Of a stretch of 64,000 nucleotides of DNA, positions 21,554-33,722 are shown piece after piece. The stretch lies in the NCBI RefSeq assembly GCF_011075055.1, contig NC_058147.1, positions 5,022,001-5,086,000 on the forward strand, read 5' to 3'. This DNA comes from Mangifera indica (lineage: Eukaryota > Streptophyta > Magnoliopsida > Sapindales > Anacardiaceae). The notes beneath the pieces were generated by a model that saw nothing but the letters and a program-made list of their open reading frames with translations, was not told the origin of the DNA and searched no databases. The position numbers and the translations under genes are program-made. Within the stretch, counting starts at the first letter, position 1; each line of letters starts with the position of its first letter.

Positions 21554-21774
21554 GAGTTTCAGGAAAGATAGAAACAGACATGGGCAAATTAGCCCGACTC
21601 TACTAACTTGCTGACTATAAATAAGAGGGAATTTGTATACTATCAACACAATATCAAAAAAGAAACAGACATGGGTAAATTAAGTTTTAAAAAACTACTT
21701 ACCCTTCCCCTCCATGTCCAGTTCTTGTGTGTTATTGCTTCTGCCTCTTCTATTGAAGAGGAAAATTATACCTA
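21554..21774 (+). pseudogene. Promoter and signal-peptide fragment of a receptor kinase (R5-type)
   Basis: Carries the R5-type leader: a duplicate 'ATGGGCAAATTAG' upstream, the TATA box TATAAATAAGAGGG (about 21,616), then MGKLSFKKLL and the signal peptide through ASASSIEEEN (start codon at about 21,671). It then stops in AT-rich DNA. It is the very 5' tip of the receptor gene and is followed by a TA microsatellite. Confidence 0.8.
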
Positions 21775-21840
21775 ATTATATGACAATACATATAAATTGT
21801 ATCTATTTATCCACTTAAAATAGACAAATATAATATTACT

Positions 21841-21859
21841 TTTATATATATACATATAC

Positions 21860-21916
<57 letters not shown>
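21841..21916. repeat. (TA)n microsatellite
   Basis: About 75 bp of almost pure TA dinucleotides between the receptor-kinase fragment and the Pumilio exon 3 copy; likely length-variable and a plausible breakpoint of the rearrangement. Confidence 0.9.
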
Positions 21917-21919
<3 letters not shown>

Positions 21920-21977
21920 TGTTATAAGTTTGACTGTCAGAAAATAAAAAAAAGAATTAACACAATTTAGGTCATAC

Positions 21978-22141
21978 CCGAAGGGATCTTGAGCAAGGAG
22001 AAGCCCATGATTGGAAATTTCAGTTATCAACTTATCACGAAGTTCACCAATTGAATGAGCAATGCATCTTTGCAACACACAGCAACCACGCTGACGAGTT
22101 GCAATTTCAACACAAAACCGTGCAGCTGAATCAAAAATAAA
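21978..22141 (-). pseudogene. Copy of Pumilio exon 3
   Basis: Exactly the size (164 bp) of exon 3 of the intact gene (54193-54030), with both splice sites kept and an open frame encoding the CVEIATRQRG...[11 protein letters not shown]...LLLAQDPFG Pumilio repeat. No other Pumilio exon adjoins it, so it is an orphan exon carried by a segmental duplication. Confidence 0.85.
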
Positions 22142-24123
22142 CTGCAGGAAAAGTTATCAGAAAAAACATGAAGAAAAAAGATAAAAATTTAGAGTCTCTA
22201 GACAGTAGTATAGCAGGTCCAGCAAACTATCTATACTTTCAATGAAAAGCATACATCTAGTTAAAATCTTCACTTTTTCAATCAGAAGCTTAAAAGCCAT
22301 TAATAAAAAACAATAAAGCATTTGAAAGGAGAATATTTTAGTAACCAATGCTTATCGAAAAAGACATGAAGTAAAGATAAATTTTATCTTCTTAAATTTA
22401 TTTTAAGTTCATCTTGCCATCACTGGGTTGGAGTTGTCACTAATATGACAGGGTTCAGATTGGATTTGTACTGATGGGCTAATCCAGCAATAGGAATTAT
22501 ATCTGTATAATTTTCTTGCTGCTTATATTGTTAACAGTTGAACGGACTTTATCTCCCTGGATCCCCTCTGGCTGCAGAGCACCAAACATGGCCAGCTCCA
22601 AGAATTTAGAGGCTGTGAATTGTTGGTCCTGAATCCATGCATATGTATGTACCGAGCAAAAATTGTATAAACTATGCATGCAGGCGCTTGAGCCTAATGA
22701 TGATCAGAATTTCCATAAAAGCTTCAACACCTACACTGACAGAGGATTATGAATTGGCAGGACAAGTCTACCAAACTAGGAGAATCGTTAATTTGTACGT
22801 AAAGAAGTTTGTGCCTGGTCAACATGAAGCCAGAATTTTTGCTGGCCCCTTACACACATGGACTAATCACTGTTAATCAGTTTGCCTATCAGTTAAACTA
22901 TCCTAAGCATGTTGATAGCAATCATGCAAACTAATCAATCCCACACAACAAGAAAAACGACTGCATAGGAAAAACAATGAAGTGAACTTAAAAAAATATT
23001 GATACGTGTCAATAATAGTGATAAATTAAGAATATAGTTCAAGCAACAAAGAGGTGTCAATCCTTCCCAGGCAATTAGAGGTGCCCTTCCTCCCAAGGTA
23101 AAAGTCTCTATCAAATACTCTAACCAGATTTTCCTTCCTTTTTTACTTCATGTTGGCCTTTTTTCATCATATCTTAAAATCTGATCTTAATTCAAATTCT
23201 ATTAATTCATTGATTTCCTAAATATAATGTAATCATAATTCCTTCATTATTTAAATATTATCATAATCTTTAATTATTATTATCGTAATCTTAAATTAGG
23301 AATTCAATTCCATTAAAATGTTTTGGGTTTAATTGAAACATGTATGGTTTGGAATTGATTAAGTGGATTGTGATTGGACTTGGCTGGTGAATGATTGAGC
23401 ATGATGGGTAAATTGTATTTAAGTTAACTCAATTAGGTTTCGGATCAAGTCTAATGGTTTGTCTTGTTAATAAGTTGTGTTGGGATTTGAGTGTGAGCCG
23501 TTTAGTAGTTGGACTAGTTATTAGTGTGTGGGCGTGAGCGGTAATTAACATCTAATGCAAATTGGGTTGCATTGTTATTGTGGAATGGGATGATTGATTA
23601 AGTGGGTTTTTGGACTGAATTATTTCTTCATGATCCAATTCTTCTCTTCAGCTCTTTGTTTCACCCTTTTTTAATCTTTCTCTTCATTCACTTCTAGTTT
23701 TGCCTCACTCAACAAAGGCTTAAGGCAGAGATGTGTATGATTGAGTTTCATTGGCTAGGATTCATCAGAGTCTATTGTTCGATTACTGAAATCTATGGAT
23801 CTTTTGTTTTGGCTTAGAATCAAGTTTGTGTATTTTGTCATCAACAACTTCAGTTCCATCATAGTTTCTTGTTTGTCAGCATTATTAAAAGACAACATCA
23901 TTAACTCATTCATGTGTTCTCTCATTATTTTAAAGTCTCTGACCAAACAATTCAAACTAGTGTCAATGATGTCCCAACGTATCATAACCATCCCCATAAT
24001 CGTCTCCAAATCAATATTATTATCCTCCAAATTCATAATGTACTGTGCAGATTTGACTTGCCACGCTATGAAACACTATCACTTAGCTAATAATTTAAGG
24101 CCAAAGGACTTATTCCTAACCAA
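22142..24123 (-). other. Copy of Pumilio intron 2 with an LTR-element remnant
   Basis: Matches the exon 3-proximal part of intron 2 (54,200-55,850) and, at the right end (about 24,050-24,105), the exon 2-proximal part near 58,780. Between them lies an LTR-element remnant (about 22,915-24,036). Its gag-like open frame of 93 codons (24036-23755, minus; DLETIMGMVMIRWDIIDTSL) matches a broken copy at about 56,130-55,850. An open frame of 79 codons (22637-22876, plus) recurs inverted at 46233-45976 but is broken at 54.7 kb; its nature is unknown. Confidence 0.65.
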
Positions 24124-25154
24124 GTTTTGATGCATTCCCAAATTCCCACCCTTAATTTTTCAAACACTGAAATACCCACCCATCATCCAACTCTTATTAC
24201 ATTTAGTTGTCAATTAAAAGGGCAAAAATGTCATTTCATCATTAATATTAACAAATATAATTTTAACCCATTTCCTCCCCCAGACTTTGAAAACTAACAA
24301 TTTCACTCCAGATTCAACTTTTCCAGTTTTAAAAAATAACTTTTTTCCCTTCATCATAGGTTTTTTTTTTTTAATTCCCTCTCAGGTCACCATTTTTGTC
24401 TTTGGTGACACTCTCTTCCTACCCTAAACCTTTGTCGGCACTCCCTCTTTCTCCTAGGTGGTATATTTGACAATTCTATCATGATTTTTTGACCAAAAAA
24501 CGAACAAGAGATTTGGATCTCCCACTCATTTTTGCGGCATCATTGCCCTTCCTTTGGTGGTTGATGATGCCGCGTTGAAGAAAGAAGGAGAGGGTCAAGG
24601 TTTTTGATTTGTGGGCAAGAACATCAGATCATTCCTTAGATTTCTTCAAATTGAAAAATCAACATGGGATCGTTGCTTGATTATTGCCAGTAATGTCAGC
24701 TTTCTTCGTTGGTCGAAGATGAAGGGAGAAGCCACCAAAGGTGGAGTGAGAAAATGGTGGAATATAAGAGTGCAACTGTGATGTTTCTAAAGTTTGGGGG
24801 GTGACAGAAGATGAAATTTTGTGTAACAGAAAATGATGGAATATCGTAATTTTCTGAATAATATACTCGTTTGGACCATCGCCATTGTCTAGACAAAGAG
24901 TTTAAACTCTTCATTTGGATTTCGTCGGTGTTTGCATTTGGATGACAAGTTAACTAGTGTCTATTTTGATGGGAGGATACAAGTAGCTGATTTACAATGT
25001 GGAGGTACTTGGTTTGGGGTGGATTACTGTTTGTCACTAATACTACCATTAATTTGTTATATTTGTTGTGTATGCCTCCAATAAAAATATCACATGTATA
25101 GCAATCATTATGCTTGAATATACTGACACAATTCAATATTGTAGACACTGACAA
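24124..25154. other. Unassigned region resembling a Mutator-type MITE remnant
   Basis: The left part (24,124-24,370) follows the pattern of the MITE at 50,888 (CCCACC..., ..CCCACCCAT.., 'AACAATTTCACTCCAGATT'). No matching inverted right end was found. The rest holds CT-rich and coding-like but frameless sequence with no recognised gene. Confidence 0.4.
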
Positions 25155-25269
25155 AGAGAATATATGTTAATATATAAGGATGAATATAGCAATAAGGACA
25201 AAAACAGGGATTTTAGGAAGAGAAGCCACAATAAAGCAGAGATAGATATGATCGTGATAGATACACAAT

Positions 25270-25860
25270 ATTTTTAAAATTGCACCAGTGATTGAATTAA
25301 TTATCTCATTAATTTATAGTTTGATTAATTTAATTGATTAGTTTAGTTTATTATCAAATTATAATAAATAAATTTTATTTAAAAATTTGTAAAAAAATAA
25401 AATTAATCAAGATACCTATACTTATAAAAATTAGAACATATCTTTTTTAAAGAATAATAATTATTCATTTAATTTTAATGAAACAATTAAAATAAAAAAA
25501 GTCTTAATCTTATGATAAAAAAAATAATTTTATAAATTATTGCCTATATAACACATTTAAATAGATATGAGATACTTTTTTCCTTTTTATTTAATTTTTG
25601 AACTTATTTTTCTTACAAATCTTTAGAAATTTATCTAATTTAACAAAAAATAATCAAATTACTCAAAAAAATTAAAATTTAAAAAATTCAAAAATCAAAC
25701 CCAATTAAATCTGGTTTTGACCGATTCATCTAGTCAAACCTAGTTTTTTATCGGATTTGACCGAATCAATAATAAAACTAATTTTTTATATTAATCGAAT
25801 TGGATTTGAAGTCGGTCCCTGATTCAATAGGTTAAACCAGCCAATTTGGTCCAGTTTTTA
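25270..25860. repeat. Dispersed AT-rich repeat (three copies in window)
   Basis: Shares TTATCAAATTATAATAAA, ATCAAGATAC and a terminal GACCGATTCATCTA...GGTCCAGTTTTTAAA block with about 11,640-12,190 and 32,980-33,500, but here it sits in the RS gene instead of upstream of a receptor kinase. Different flanks make it a transposable repeat. Its class is not determined. Confidence 0.55.
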
Positions 25861-26014
25861 AATCATTACAGGTACAATAATCAAAGGAAAAGAAATCATC
25901 ATCGCCAAAGCATGAGCCGCAACTCTAGTCCTGATCATCAAAAACACTTTGGGAGAGACAAATATAATGAAGAGAGATGCAGTCAAAGTCGATCTTATAG
26001 AAAGCATTGGATGT

Positions 26015-26475
26015 TTACATTAGGGTTGGATTCAAAATGAGCTTATTCAAATTTAAAACGAGCTTTGCTTAAACTAGCCTGAGCTCGAGCTTGCCTTAAA
26101 CGAGCCCGAGTACGAACGCGAGCTTGAATTTTAAACAAAAAATGAATACGAACCCGAATCCGAATACCGGTTAAGCGAGCTGAGCTCGACTTGTGAGCCG
26201 CTCACTCAAATGAGAAAACATTTAACTTGAAACAAATGACACCATTTGTTCCTTGAAATACGAGTTTGAAATTGAGCTACCGAGCCTAAAATGCGAACCC
26301 AAACCTAAATACACGAACCCGAACTAAGTGCGAGCCAAACTCGAATACTAAAATTATAAAACGAGCCAAATATAAACATGTGTTTACTGAGCTCGGCGAG
26401 CCCGAGCTTGGGTTCACTAAAAATAAGCTTGGCCCTATTCGAACTCAACTTGGCTCGTATCCAATTCTAGTTTTT
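26015..26475. mobile_element. Non-autonomous TIR element of the 'GAGCTCGAGCTTG' type
   Basis: Starts TAGGGTTGGATTCAAAATG and ends TTGGCTCGTATCCAATTCTA, so its ends are imperfect inverted repeats. The inside is rich in GAGCTCG and CGAGCC words. Compared with the inverted RS-gene copy near 44,850, it interrupts an AT-rich intron after 'GGATGTTTA'. Confidence 0.55.
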
Positions 26476-26838
26476 ATATATATATACACATTTTTTTCTA
26501 TTAAATTAGTGGTGATTCTTCAACTAAATCTGGTGTTGAGCGGATCGTTTTAAAATATGAAACAAATATAGATGATATTAAAAACAATTAATGCAATAGT
26601 TTTAAAACATGTATATTGAAATCAAATTGAAATATTTTATATATATATTCTTTCATCATTGAATTGGCTTTTGTAATTTCTTATTATTTGGAAAATGTTT
26701 ATATCTTGAAGTGTCTCCTCTAATCGGCATGGTATTGATTCTAAAAACGGCCCCTCTTCAACATAAGACTCAGAGCAGTGAGAGTCCTATTGGACACAAC
26801 CCTAAAGAACACACCCCTGCTCCGAAAAGTGTGTCACC

Positions 26839-27291
26839 TGTTAAAGAGAGCACCGCCTCTCTCTTTCTCTCTCCAGAAGTTTCTCCACAAAGCGTCGCCT
26901 CTATGTTGCAAGTTGCTGCCACCTTCCAAATTATCCAGAGTTTGCAATGCAATTTTGCCGCCATTTTAGAAGAGTAGAGAAAGGTTAATATCAGTTTTGC
27001 TAACCGATTTCAACAAGCATAAATAGACTTGTTGGCCAGCCAATTGTGCGTGAAAAGAAGAAGCAGTGAGAGTGTTGTAGAGAAAAAAGAAATTGAGAGG
27101 CAGTGAGTGTAGAAAGTTAAGAAGTGAGTGATGTGAGTGTGTGCTTATGTGTGAGTGCAGTGATGTGCAAAAAAAAAGAGTGTGTCGATTGTGTAGTCAG
27201 TGTGAGTGTATTAAGTGTGTGGGTTTTGTTTAAAGTTTGTAACTATTAAGTAATAAAGTTATTATTTTAGTAGCACCACTCTTCTTTAACA
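26839..27291 (+). repeat. 5' LTR of Copia C3
   Basis: 453 bp, starts TGTTAAAGAGAGCA and ends CTTTAACA. The partner 3' LTR at 30172 is cut after about 354 bp. Confidence 0.88.
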
Positions 27292-30200
27292 AATAGTATC
27301 AAAGCAGATGGTCAGGGATCGGGATTGTGGAGGTTTTGAAAGTCGTTAGGATCACGATCGTGGAAGCTTTAAAGGCAGTAACGGGCCGTACGTAATGCAC
27401 AAATCAGGTATGTAATTGTTAAGTCATGCCAAAACTTTGCCAGTGTTCAGTCTGGTACTGTGAAGTTAATTGGTCAGGGACCAAACTTTGTATATTGTTA
27501 GGCATTATTATCAAGTCATTATGGTAGATTTTTCAAGTTCAGTCGGTAAGATTGAGAAGTTCAATAACTTCAATTATAATAATTGGAGTACTCATATTCG
27601 GTTTTATCTATTGGGACAAGATTTATGAGATATAATAGGTGGCAAAGACACTACACCACCCACGTATGCTGAAGAATTAGAAGAGTGAAAGATTAAAGCT
27701 GGCAAAGCCCTGTACATCCTTATCGTAACATTCGAAGATGAGTGGTTGCAAACCATCAAGAGTGCAAAAACATTGAAGGAAGCTTGGGATGCACTGGCAG
27801 CTATATTCGTTAGGACACATGATGCAAAGTTGCAACACTTGAAAAACAAGCTCTTGTTGATCTCTCACTGAGACATGACAGTAAGCGAATATTTCTCTAA
27901 AGTTAAAACTCTTTGTGATGAACTTTCCAAATAAGACCATTAGAATGCAATCACTGAGACAAGAAAGAGAAGAATTATTGTTCACGGGTTGAGGCTGAAA
28001 TATAATGCAATAGTTATGACCATCCATGGATGGGCAAAAAGGCCAACGTTATCGGGGTTAGATAATATATTGACCAATCAAGAAACTTTAGATAAACAAT
28101 TGTCTTAGGTCTTAGTGAAAGATAAAAAGAGTGCTATCTTTAGTAATAAAATAGGGTACAAAAATAAAAGAATATAAAGGTCAAGGAGATCGGCAAAAAC
28201 GACTAGATGGAAGAAGCTTTCAACTCAGAAATCTAAACGAAGATAAGAACAATCAGAAGTGTAACGATGTATGCTACAATTGTGGCAAGAAAGGTTATTT
28301 TGCCAGAGATTGTCGATATAGAAGAATAGAAGGAAATGTAACAACGTCGACCTTGAAGGAGAATCATAGTGAAGAAGAATGAGATTTTCAAGCATCCTAT
28401 GTAGCTGAAAATCTAGAAAAGCTTGCAATCTCTTGTATCGTTGAGTCGGATGATGATGCAATGGCCCTTATCTTTGTGAGAGATGAAATCAATTATAATG
28501 ATGATTGGATAGTAGACTCAAGCTGTTCGAATCATATGACTAGGCATAAAGACAAGTTTTCAAACATTTATGAATATAAAGGAAGGAGAATGGTTGTCAT
28601 TGCGAACAACTTAAGATTGCCTATTACACATGTAGACTAGATAGTGATAACATCTCGGTTTGGCTCATAGCAAGTCCAAGTTATAGATGTCTTCCATGTG
28701 AAAGGAATAAAGAAGAACTTATTGTCAGTATCACAACTCACAACTCCAGACAACTATGTCGTGTTTGACCTAAGTGATGTTAAGTTGTATCGTAGTTTGA
28801 AGCCCATAGGTAAACCAATCATGGAGGGACATTAGTTAAAGTCTATCTATGTAATGTCAGCACAAACAACATATGTAAACAAGGCAAGGAAAAGTAAGAC
28901 ATCAAATTTATGGCATGCAAGGCTTAAACACATGAGTTACCACAAATTAAAAGTGATGATGAAGAAAGATATGCTCAAGGGTCTCTCATAGTTAGACGTA
29001 AAAGAAGACTAAGTATGTGTCGGGTGCTAATACAAGAAGGCTCATTGGCTCTCATATGAGGAGTCAACATACAAGAGTAAGACATCTCTTGAAATGATCC
29101 ATTCAGATGTGTTTGGACCAGTAAAGTAAGCATTTATCAGTGGATTCAAATACATGATAAGCTTCATCGATGACTTCTCCAGGTATGTCTAGGTTTACTT
29201 TATGAAAGAAAAAGTAAAGACCCTTTCCAAGTTCAAGGAATTTAAAGAGAAGGTTGGAAAAGAAATAGGGAAAAATGTACAATGTTTACGTACAGATAAC
29301 AAGGGAGAATATACATCACATGAGTTTACAAAATACTTACAAGAGAGTAGGATACGTAGACAATTCTCCTGTCCAAGCATGTTGCAGCAAAATAGAGTTG
29401 TTGAAAGAAAAAATTGGCGCTTGGCCAAGATTTGTATGAGCATGTTGCATGCAAAGAATATCCCACCTGGCTGAATGTATGAAGACAACAATACATGTGA
29501 TTAATAGGTTACCACAAGCAAGGCTTGACTTTAAGTCATCTTTTGAGAAGTTATGGACTCTCAAGCCCACGGTATGCCATTTCAGAAAATTTGGATACGT
29601 TTGCTATGCGTTTGTGTCTGATCATTAACGAAACAAGTTTGATAAAAAGGCTATTAGTTGCATTTTTGTGGGTTGTGATGATCAGAAGAAAGGTTGGAAG
29701 TGTTGTGATCCAACAACGGGATGGTGTTACATATCAAGAAAAGTGGTGTTTGATGAGACATCCTCATGGTGGTCACCATAGGTCGATTTACTATTAGACT
29801 CCAAAGAGATTTAAGAAAAGCTTCAAGAGAAGGTTAAAGAAAATGATAAGCTTGACAAGGAGCAGCCAAGTAAAGAAGGAAGGATTGAAGAGCAACCAAT
29901 AGTTGAACGCCAAGAGGGTAGAGTTGAGTCTTCTGAAAAATAAAAGAGTCCACAATAGACTTGAGTACCTCCTAGAGTGATGGAAGAACTTGAATCGAGT
30001 CAATTAGAAGAGTAGGAAGAGCAAGTACCTCAACTTAGGAGGTCTACAAGGATACATAAACCAAATCCCAAATATGCGACTGCAACATTAACGAAGATCT
30101 CAATATTGTAGACAGCTCAATATGACCACATACAAGATTGATGATACATGAGAGTAGGCGGTGAGAGGGAGTGCTAAAGAGAGCAATGCCTCTCTCTTTC

Positions 30201-30525
30201 TCTCCAGAAGTTTCTCCACAAGGCACCGCCTCCATGTTGCAAGTTGCTGCCACCTTCCAAATTATCTAGAATTTGCAATGCAAGTCTGCTGCCATTCTAG
30301 AGTAAAGAAAGGTTAATGCCAGTTTTGCTAAGTGAATTCATATAAATAGACTTGTTGGCCAGCCAATTGTGAGTGAAAAGAAGAAGCAGTGAGAATGCTG
30401 CAGAGGAAAAAGAAATTCAGAGGCAGTGAGTGTAGCAAGTTAAGAAGTGAGCGCTGCGAGTGTTTGCTTACGTGTGAGTGCTGTGATCTGCAAAAATAAA
30501 GAGTGTGCCGTATGTGTAGTAAGTG
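26839..30525 (+). mobile_element. Copia retrotransposon C3, nearly complete but lacking RT and RNase H
   Basis: 5' LTR 26839-27291; primer-binding site 27294-27305 (TAGTATCAAAGC, two changes from the initiator-Met tRNA type TGGTATCAGAGC); gag from ATG 27521 (IEKFNNFNYNNWSTHIRFYLL). Then come a zinc knuckle near 28,270-28,310 (CYNCGKKGYFARDC, His replaced by Tyr), a protease (DSSCSNHMT) and an integrase to the RRSTRIHKPNPKY tail at about 30,060. After only about 100 bp more come the purine tract and 3' LTR (from 30172), truncated at about 30,525. All frames carry stops, mostly TGG to TGA/TAG and CAG to TAG. TCACC at 26834-26838 is the target duplication. It could only ever have moved with RT supplied in trans. 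Confidence 0.9.
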
Positions 30526-31355
30526 GGTTTGAACAAATCGTGTTCGTTCATTTAGAATCTTCTGACCGCCCGCCCTGACTGATTTTCATCCAACGATGAA
30601 AAAGCGCGTTGAGTTTTATTCCATGGCTGTTCTAGTTTACCCGTTGAAATTGTCAAGGACATTTATTTTCGTTGACGCAGCAAGAACGGTAACGCGCATA
30701 AGAAATTATTATCAGATTAGGGCTGGACTTAGACATGGCTGGGGGCTAGCCCGGTTCTCAGCCCAGCCATCAAGGGCCCCGTTTTTGGACTATCTGTGTG
30801 GTATGGACCGTAAAATTGTAGGTTGTAACCAGACAGGAAGTCCACGCAGGCTGTATCAAGGACTTTAAAGTCACGACCGTGGACTAATCCAATACAATCT
30901 ATTAAAAATTTAAAATAATAAAAATATATAAATATATATGATTTTACAGGTCGATCAGCTAAAGACTAATGAAAACATGATCCAGAGGTCGCAGGTCATG
31001 CTGTGGACCTTGAAATGTTAATGCATCTGCCACTACTATGTCTAGCAAGACCGATCTGAGGTAGTTCAGATTTAAAAATTGATTTAATTTAATTTGACTT
31101 AATTCAGAATTTTTGGGCTTAAATTTGAATTAAAAGGTTAGATATATTTTTTAAATCAAATTAAATTCAAGTTTTAGAGAATTTGATTCAATCTTACTCG
31201 CAAGTTAAATAGATTGTTTGATTTGATTTAAATTTAGTTTGTAGTTTAATTTAAATTATATTAAACATTTATTAAAATAATATCGTTTTACTCATAATTA
31301 AATAAAATAACATAATTTTATCAATAAATTACAAATTAATATTCATTATAAATAT
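30526..31355. other. Unassigned insert replacing the end of the 3' LTR and RS-gene tail
   Basis: In the other units the LTR continues to TSD, RS tail and flank. Here the sequence departs at GTAGTAAGTG and rejoins the flank at about 31,356 (TTTATTGAAACTGGTG). The first 350 bp are markedly less AT-rich than the surroundings and hold a 90-codon open frame (30596-30868) with no recognised domain. The right part (31,060-31,350) is AATTTGAATT-type repeat similar to 61,680-62,160. Confidence 0.5.
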
Positions 31356-33566
31356 TAATTTATTGAAACTGGTGTCTTGTTTACTAGCTTTGACCTAAGT
31401 TTCTGTGCTTTCATTTTGTACCTTGTATGCTAATTTTTATCCGCTTGGTGTGCTTTCTTTGTTGATGCCCTGATTGGTAAGAATCATTAGAACTTATTAT
31501 AATAAGATTTATAGAAGCGAGGATATTAACTTGTCCATTTTCTTTTTCACGCTTTCTGATTTTTGATAGGTTGGATGACTATTTCCCACCCAAGATTTGT
31601 TGAAAATTCAGTTCTCCCATCTATCAGTCAGTCTTACTATTTAATCTTAACAGTAAAAGGGTAGAAAAGTAGTTTAAAAGAACAGAAAAAATCATGTATT
31701 GAGAAAACAATTTTTGCTCAAATAAGTTTGATCATCAGCTATAGAAGAATTTGAGTGGTAAATTGATTATCAATTCAAGCATCTATTGTCAAGTAGCTTT
31801 CTTCTAAGTCAGCGTGATCTAAGCTGCGTGCCCCCTTTAGTACGTCCTTAGACTAATCAAGTCTTCCATTGCAACTTCCAAGTTCCAATTCCAAATTCCA
31901 CACCCTTGGAAACGTTGGACTGCAATTTTCCAAATAAAATTCAATAAATTACGCCTACGAATGAGAAGAGAGGTCGGAGTCAGATTGAGAAAAATAAAGG
32001 GATCTAGTCTGATGGTGACTAGTATATGAACGTGGAAAGAGGTTGAACCGAGAAGAGAGGAGAGAGTTAGAGAGAGTCGATTGAGAAGAAAGGTGAGAGT
32101 GAGAGGAGTTGATTGAGGGGAGAGGTGAGATTTGGTTAAATGGTGGTGACTGGTGAGTCTGGTAAGACTGAGAGAGAGATTTAAGAGAAGAGCTCTGGTT
32201 TGTTTAATTGGTGGTGACTGGTGAGTCTTATAACATAGGTAATGGAAAAGAACAGAAAAAATTGTACTGAAAATAAATAGAGAAGAATTATGCAAATGCT
32301 AGAATTCAAACTTAGTCCTAGCAATTGTTGTAAGTAGGGATTACGGAGTTCCATCAAAACAATAAGCTTGTCATGTAAAACATTATATTTCTATATTAAT
32401 AATCTATTTTTTTCCAGCCTGATCGAAAAAAACTAAACTGGGGCTTTAACCTAGTCAAGGTCTGATAATTAAAATATTGGTGTAAATATAAGAATAATAT
32501 TATGTATATACATTTTTTTTATATAATTTGTATATAAAGATGATGTATTATTATTTAATTTAGTGTTATTTTATTTTTAATTCAAAATTATTTAATCACA
32601 TGATAAATAATTATTTATATACATTAATTATATATAAAAATATATATACATACATTTTTATTGTAAGTATAATAAAGATGCTGCATGAACGTGCTATGTT
32701 GGTTGGACTGTCCATGCTGTATTAATTTGTATTAAAGAGGCTGTATAGTTACTGTTTTTATCTCAGTTTTTAGTATTGAATCTTCAATCAAAGACCAGCT
32801 TTTGCATATGTAATGATTTTAAGCTACAAAAGTTCCAAATGGTTAAATTTTGCCAGAAATGAGATCTAAAATATATGCTGAGCCTCTTTTCAAATACCCA
32901 TAAGCCCAAGCCACGCATCCTCATGTCATCAATTTAAGCTCATTTTCTTTTTCACCAATACATAGTTCAATCAGTTCAATTTATTATCAAATTATAATAA
33001 ATATATTTTATTTAAAAAATTATAAAAAAATAAAATCAATTAGAATACTCATATCTATGAAGATTAAATCATATCATTTTTAAAGAGTAACAATTATTCA
33101 TTTGATTTCAATGAAACAATTAAAATAAAAAAATATATCTATCTCATGATATAAACAAAACATAATTCTGTAAGTTATTGTTCATAAAAGATATGAAATA
33201 TTTTTTTCTTCTTTTTAATTTTATTTTTAAACTTATTTTTCTTTATAAACCTTTAGAAATTCATCCAATATAATAAAAATAATCAAATTACTCAAAAATA
33301 ATTAAAATTTCAAAAAAATACCCTAAATTTTGATCAAACCCAATTCTGCTGGTTTTGATAGGTTAATCCGATTTTGATCAAGTCTGACTAAGTTAATAAA
33401 TAAATTGTTTTTTTATGTTAATCGGACTAGATTTAGAGTCGGCTCTCGATTCAACCAGTTCAACTAGCCAGTCCGATCCGGTTTTAAAAACAGTGTCAAA
33501 TACGTAAATGTTCAAACTACTGCAAAGAATTCCACATATATGGTCCAGAGAAGGAAATTAGCTGCA
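31356..33566. other. Duplicated flank before R4
   Basis: Matches unit A from 3,507 and unit B, including the GA-rich block (about 31,960-32,200). A MITE-like segment (about 32,480-32,680) and the dispersed AT-rich repeat (about 32,830-33,520) follow; the latter is absent from unit A at the matching point ('AAGCTACTGCAAAG', 4,690). No gene is seen. Confidence 0.6.
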
Positions 33567-33722
33567 TTGACCAAAGGTCAAAGTCTTCTAACAAAATCAT
33601 GTGTGTTTAATATTAATTCCACAATGGAAATTGTCGAGAGAGTTCACCAAACTACCAGGTCGCCGGCTCCAACTAGGAGGGAATTTGTATATTAGCAGCA
33701 CAACATCAAAAAAGAAACAGAC
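33567..33722 (+). promoter_or_regulatory. Promoter region of R4: perfect double W-box but eroded TATA box
   Basis: TTGACCAAAGGTCAA (33567-33581) is intact. The second palindrome has one change (TTCCACAATGGAA). At the TATA position the sequence is GGCTCCAACTAGGAGGG, where R1 has GACTATAAATAGGAGGG, so the TATA box is destroyed although the downstream gene is intact. Confidence 0.6.

Larger units (their letters stand above)
25155..26838 (+). pseudogene. RS-domain (SR-like) protein gene copy S3, invaded by transposons
   Basis: Three exon-like pieces lie on the plus strand. About 25,160-25,265 and 25,860-26,000 encode degenerate RS/RD-rich sequence ('MSRNSSPDHQKHFGRDKYNEERCSQSRS'), and 26,725-26,838 holds the last exon (S-P-rich; GHNPKEH). 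Both coding pieces match the inverted copy S4 at 45,137-44,395. The pieces are separated by a dispersed AT-rich repeat and a TIR element, and the last exon is cut by Copia C3 at 26,838/26,839. RS domains occur in splicing factors; the exact gene is not identified and no RNA-recognition domain is present. Confidence 0.65.

Noticed and set aside
30596..30868. 90-codon open frame in the higher-GC insert
   Set aside because: No domain, no homologous copy in the window and no splice or promoter context; listed only as part of an unassigned insert.
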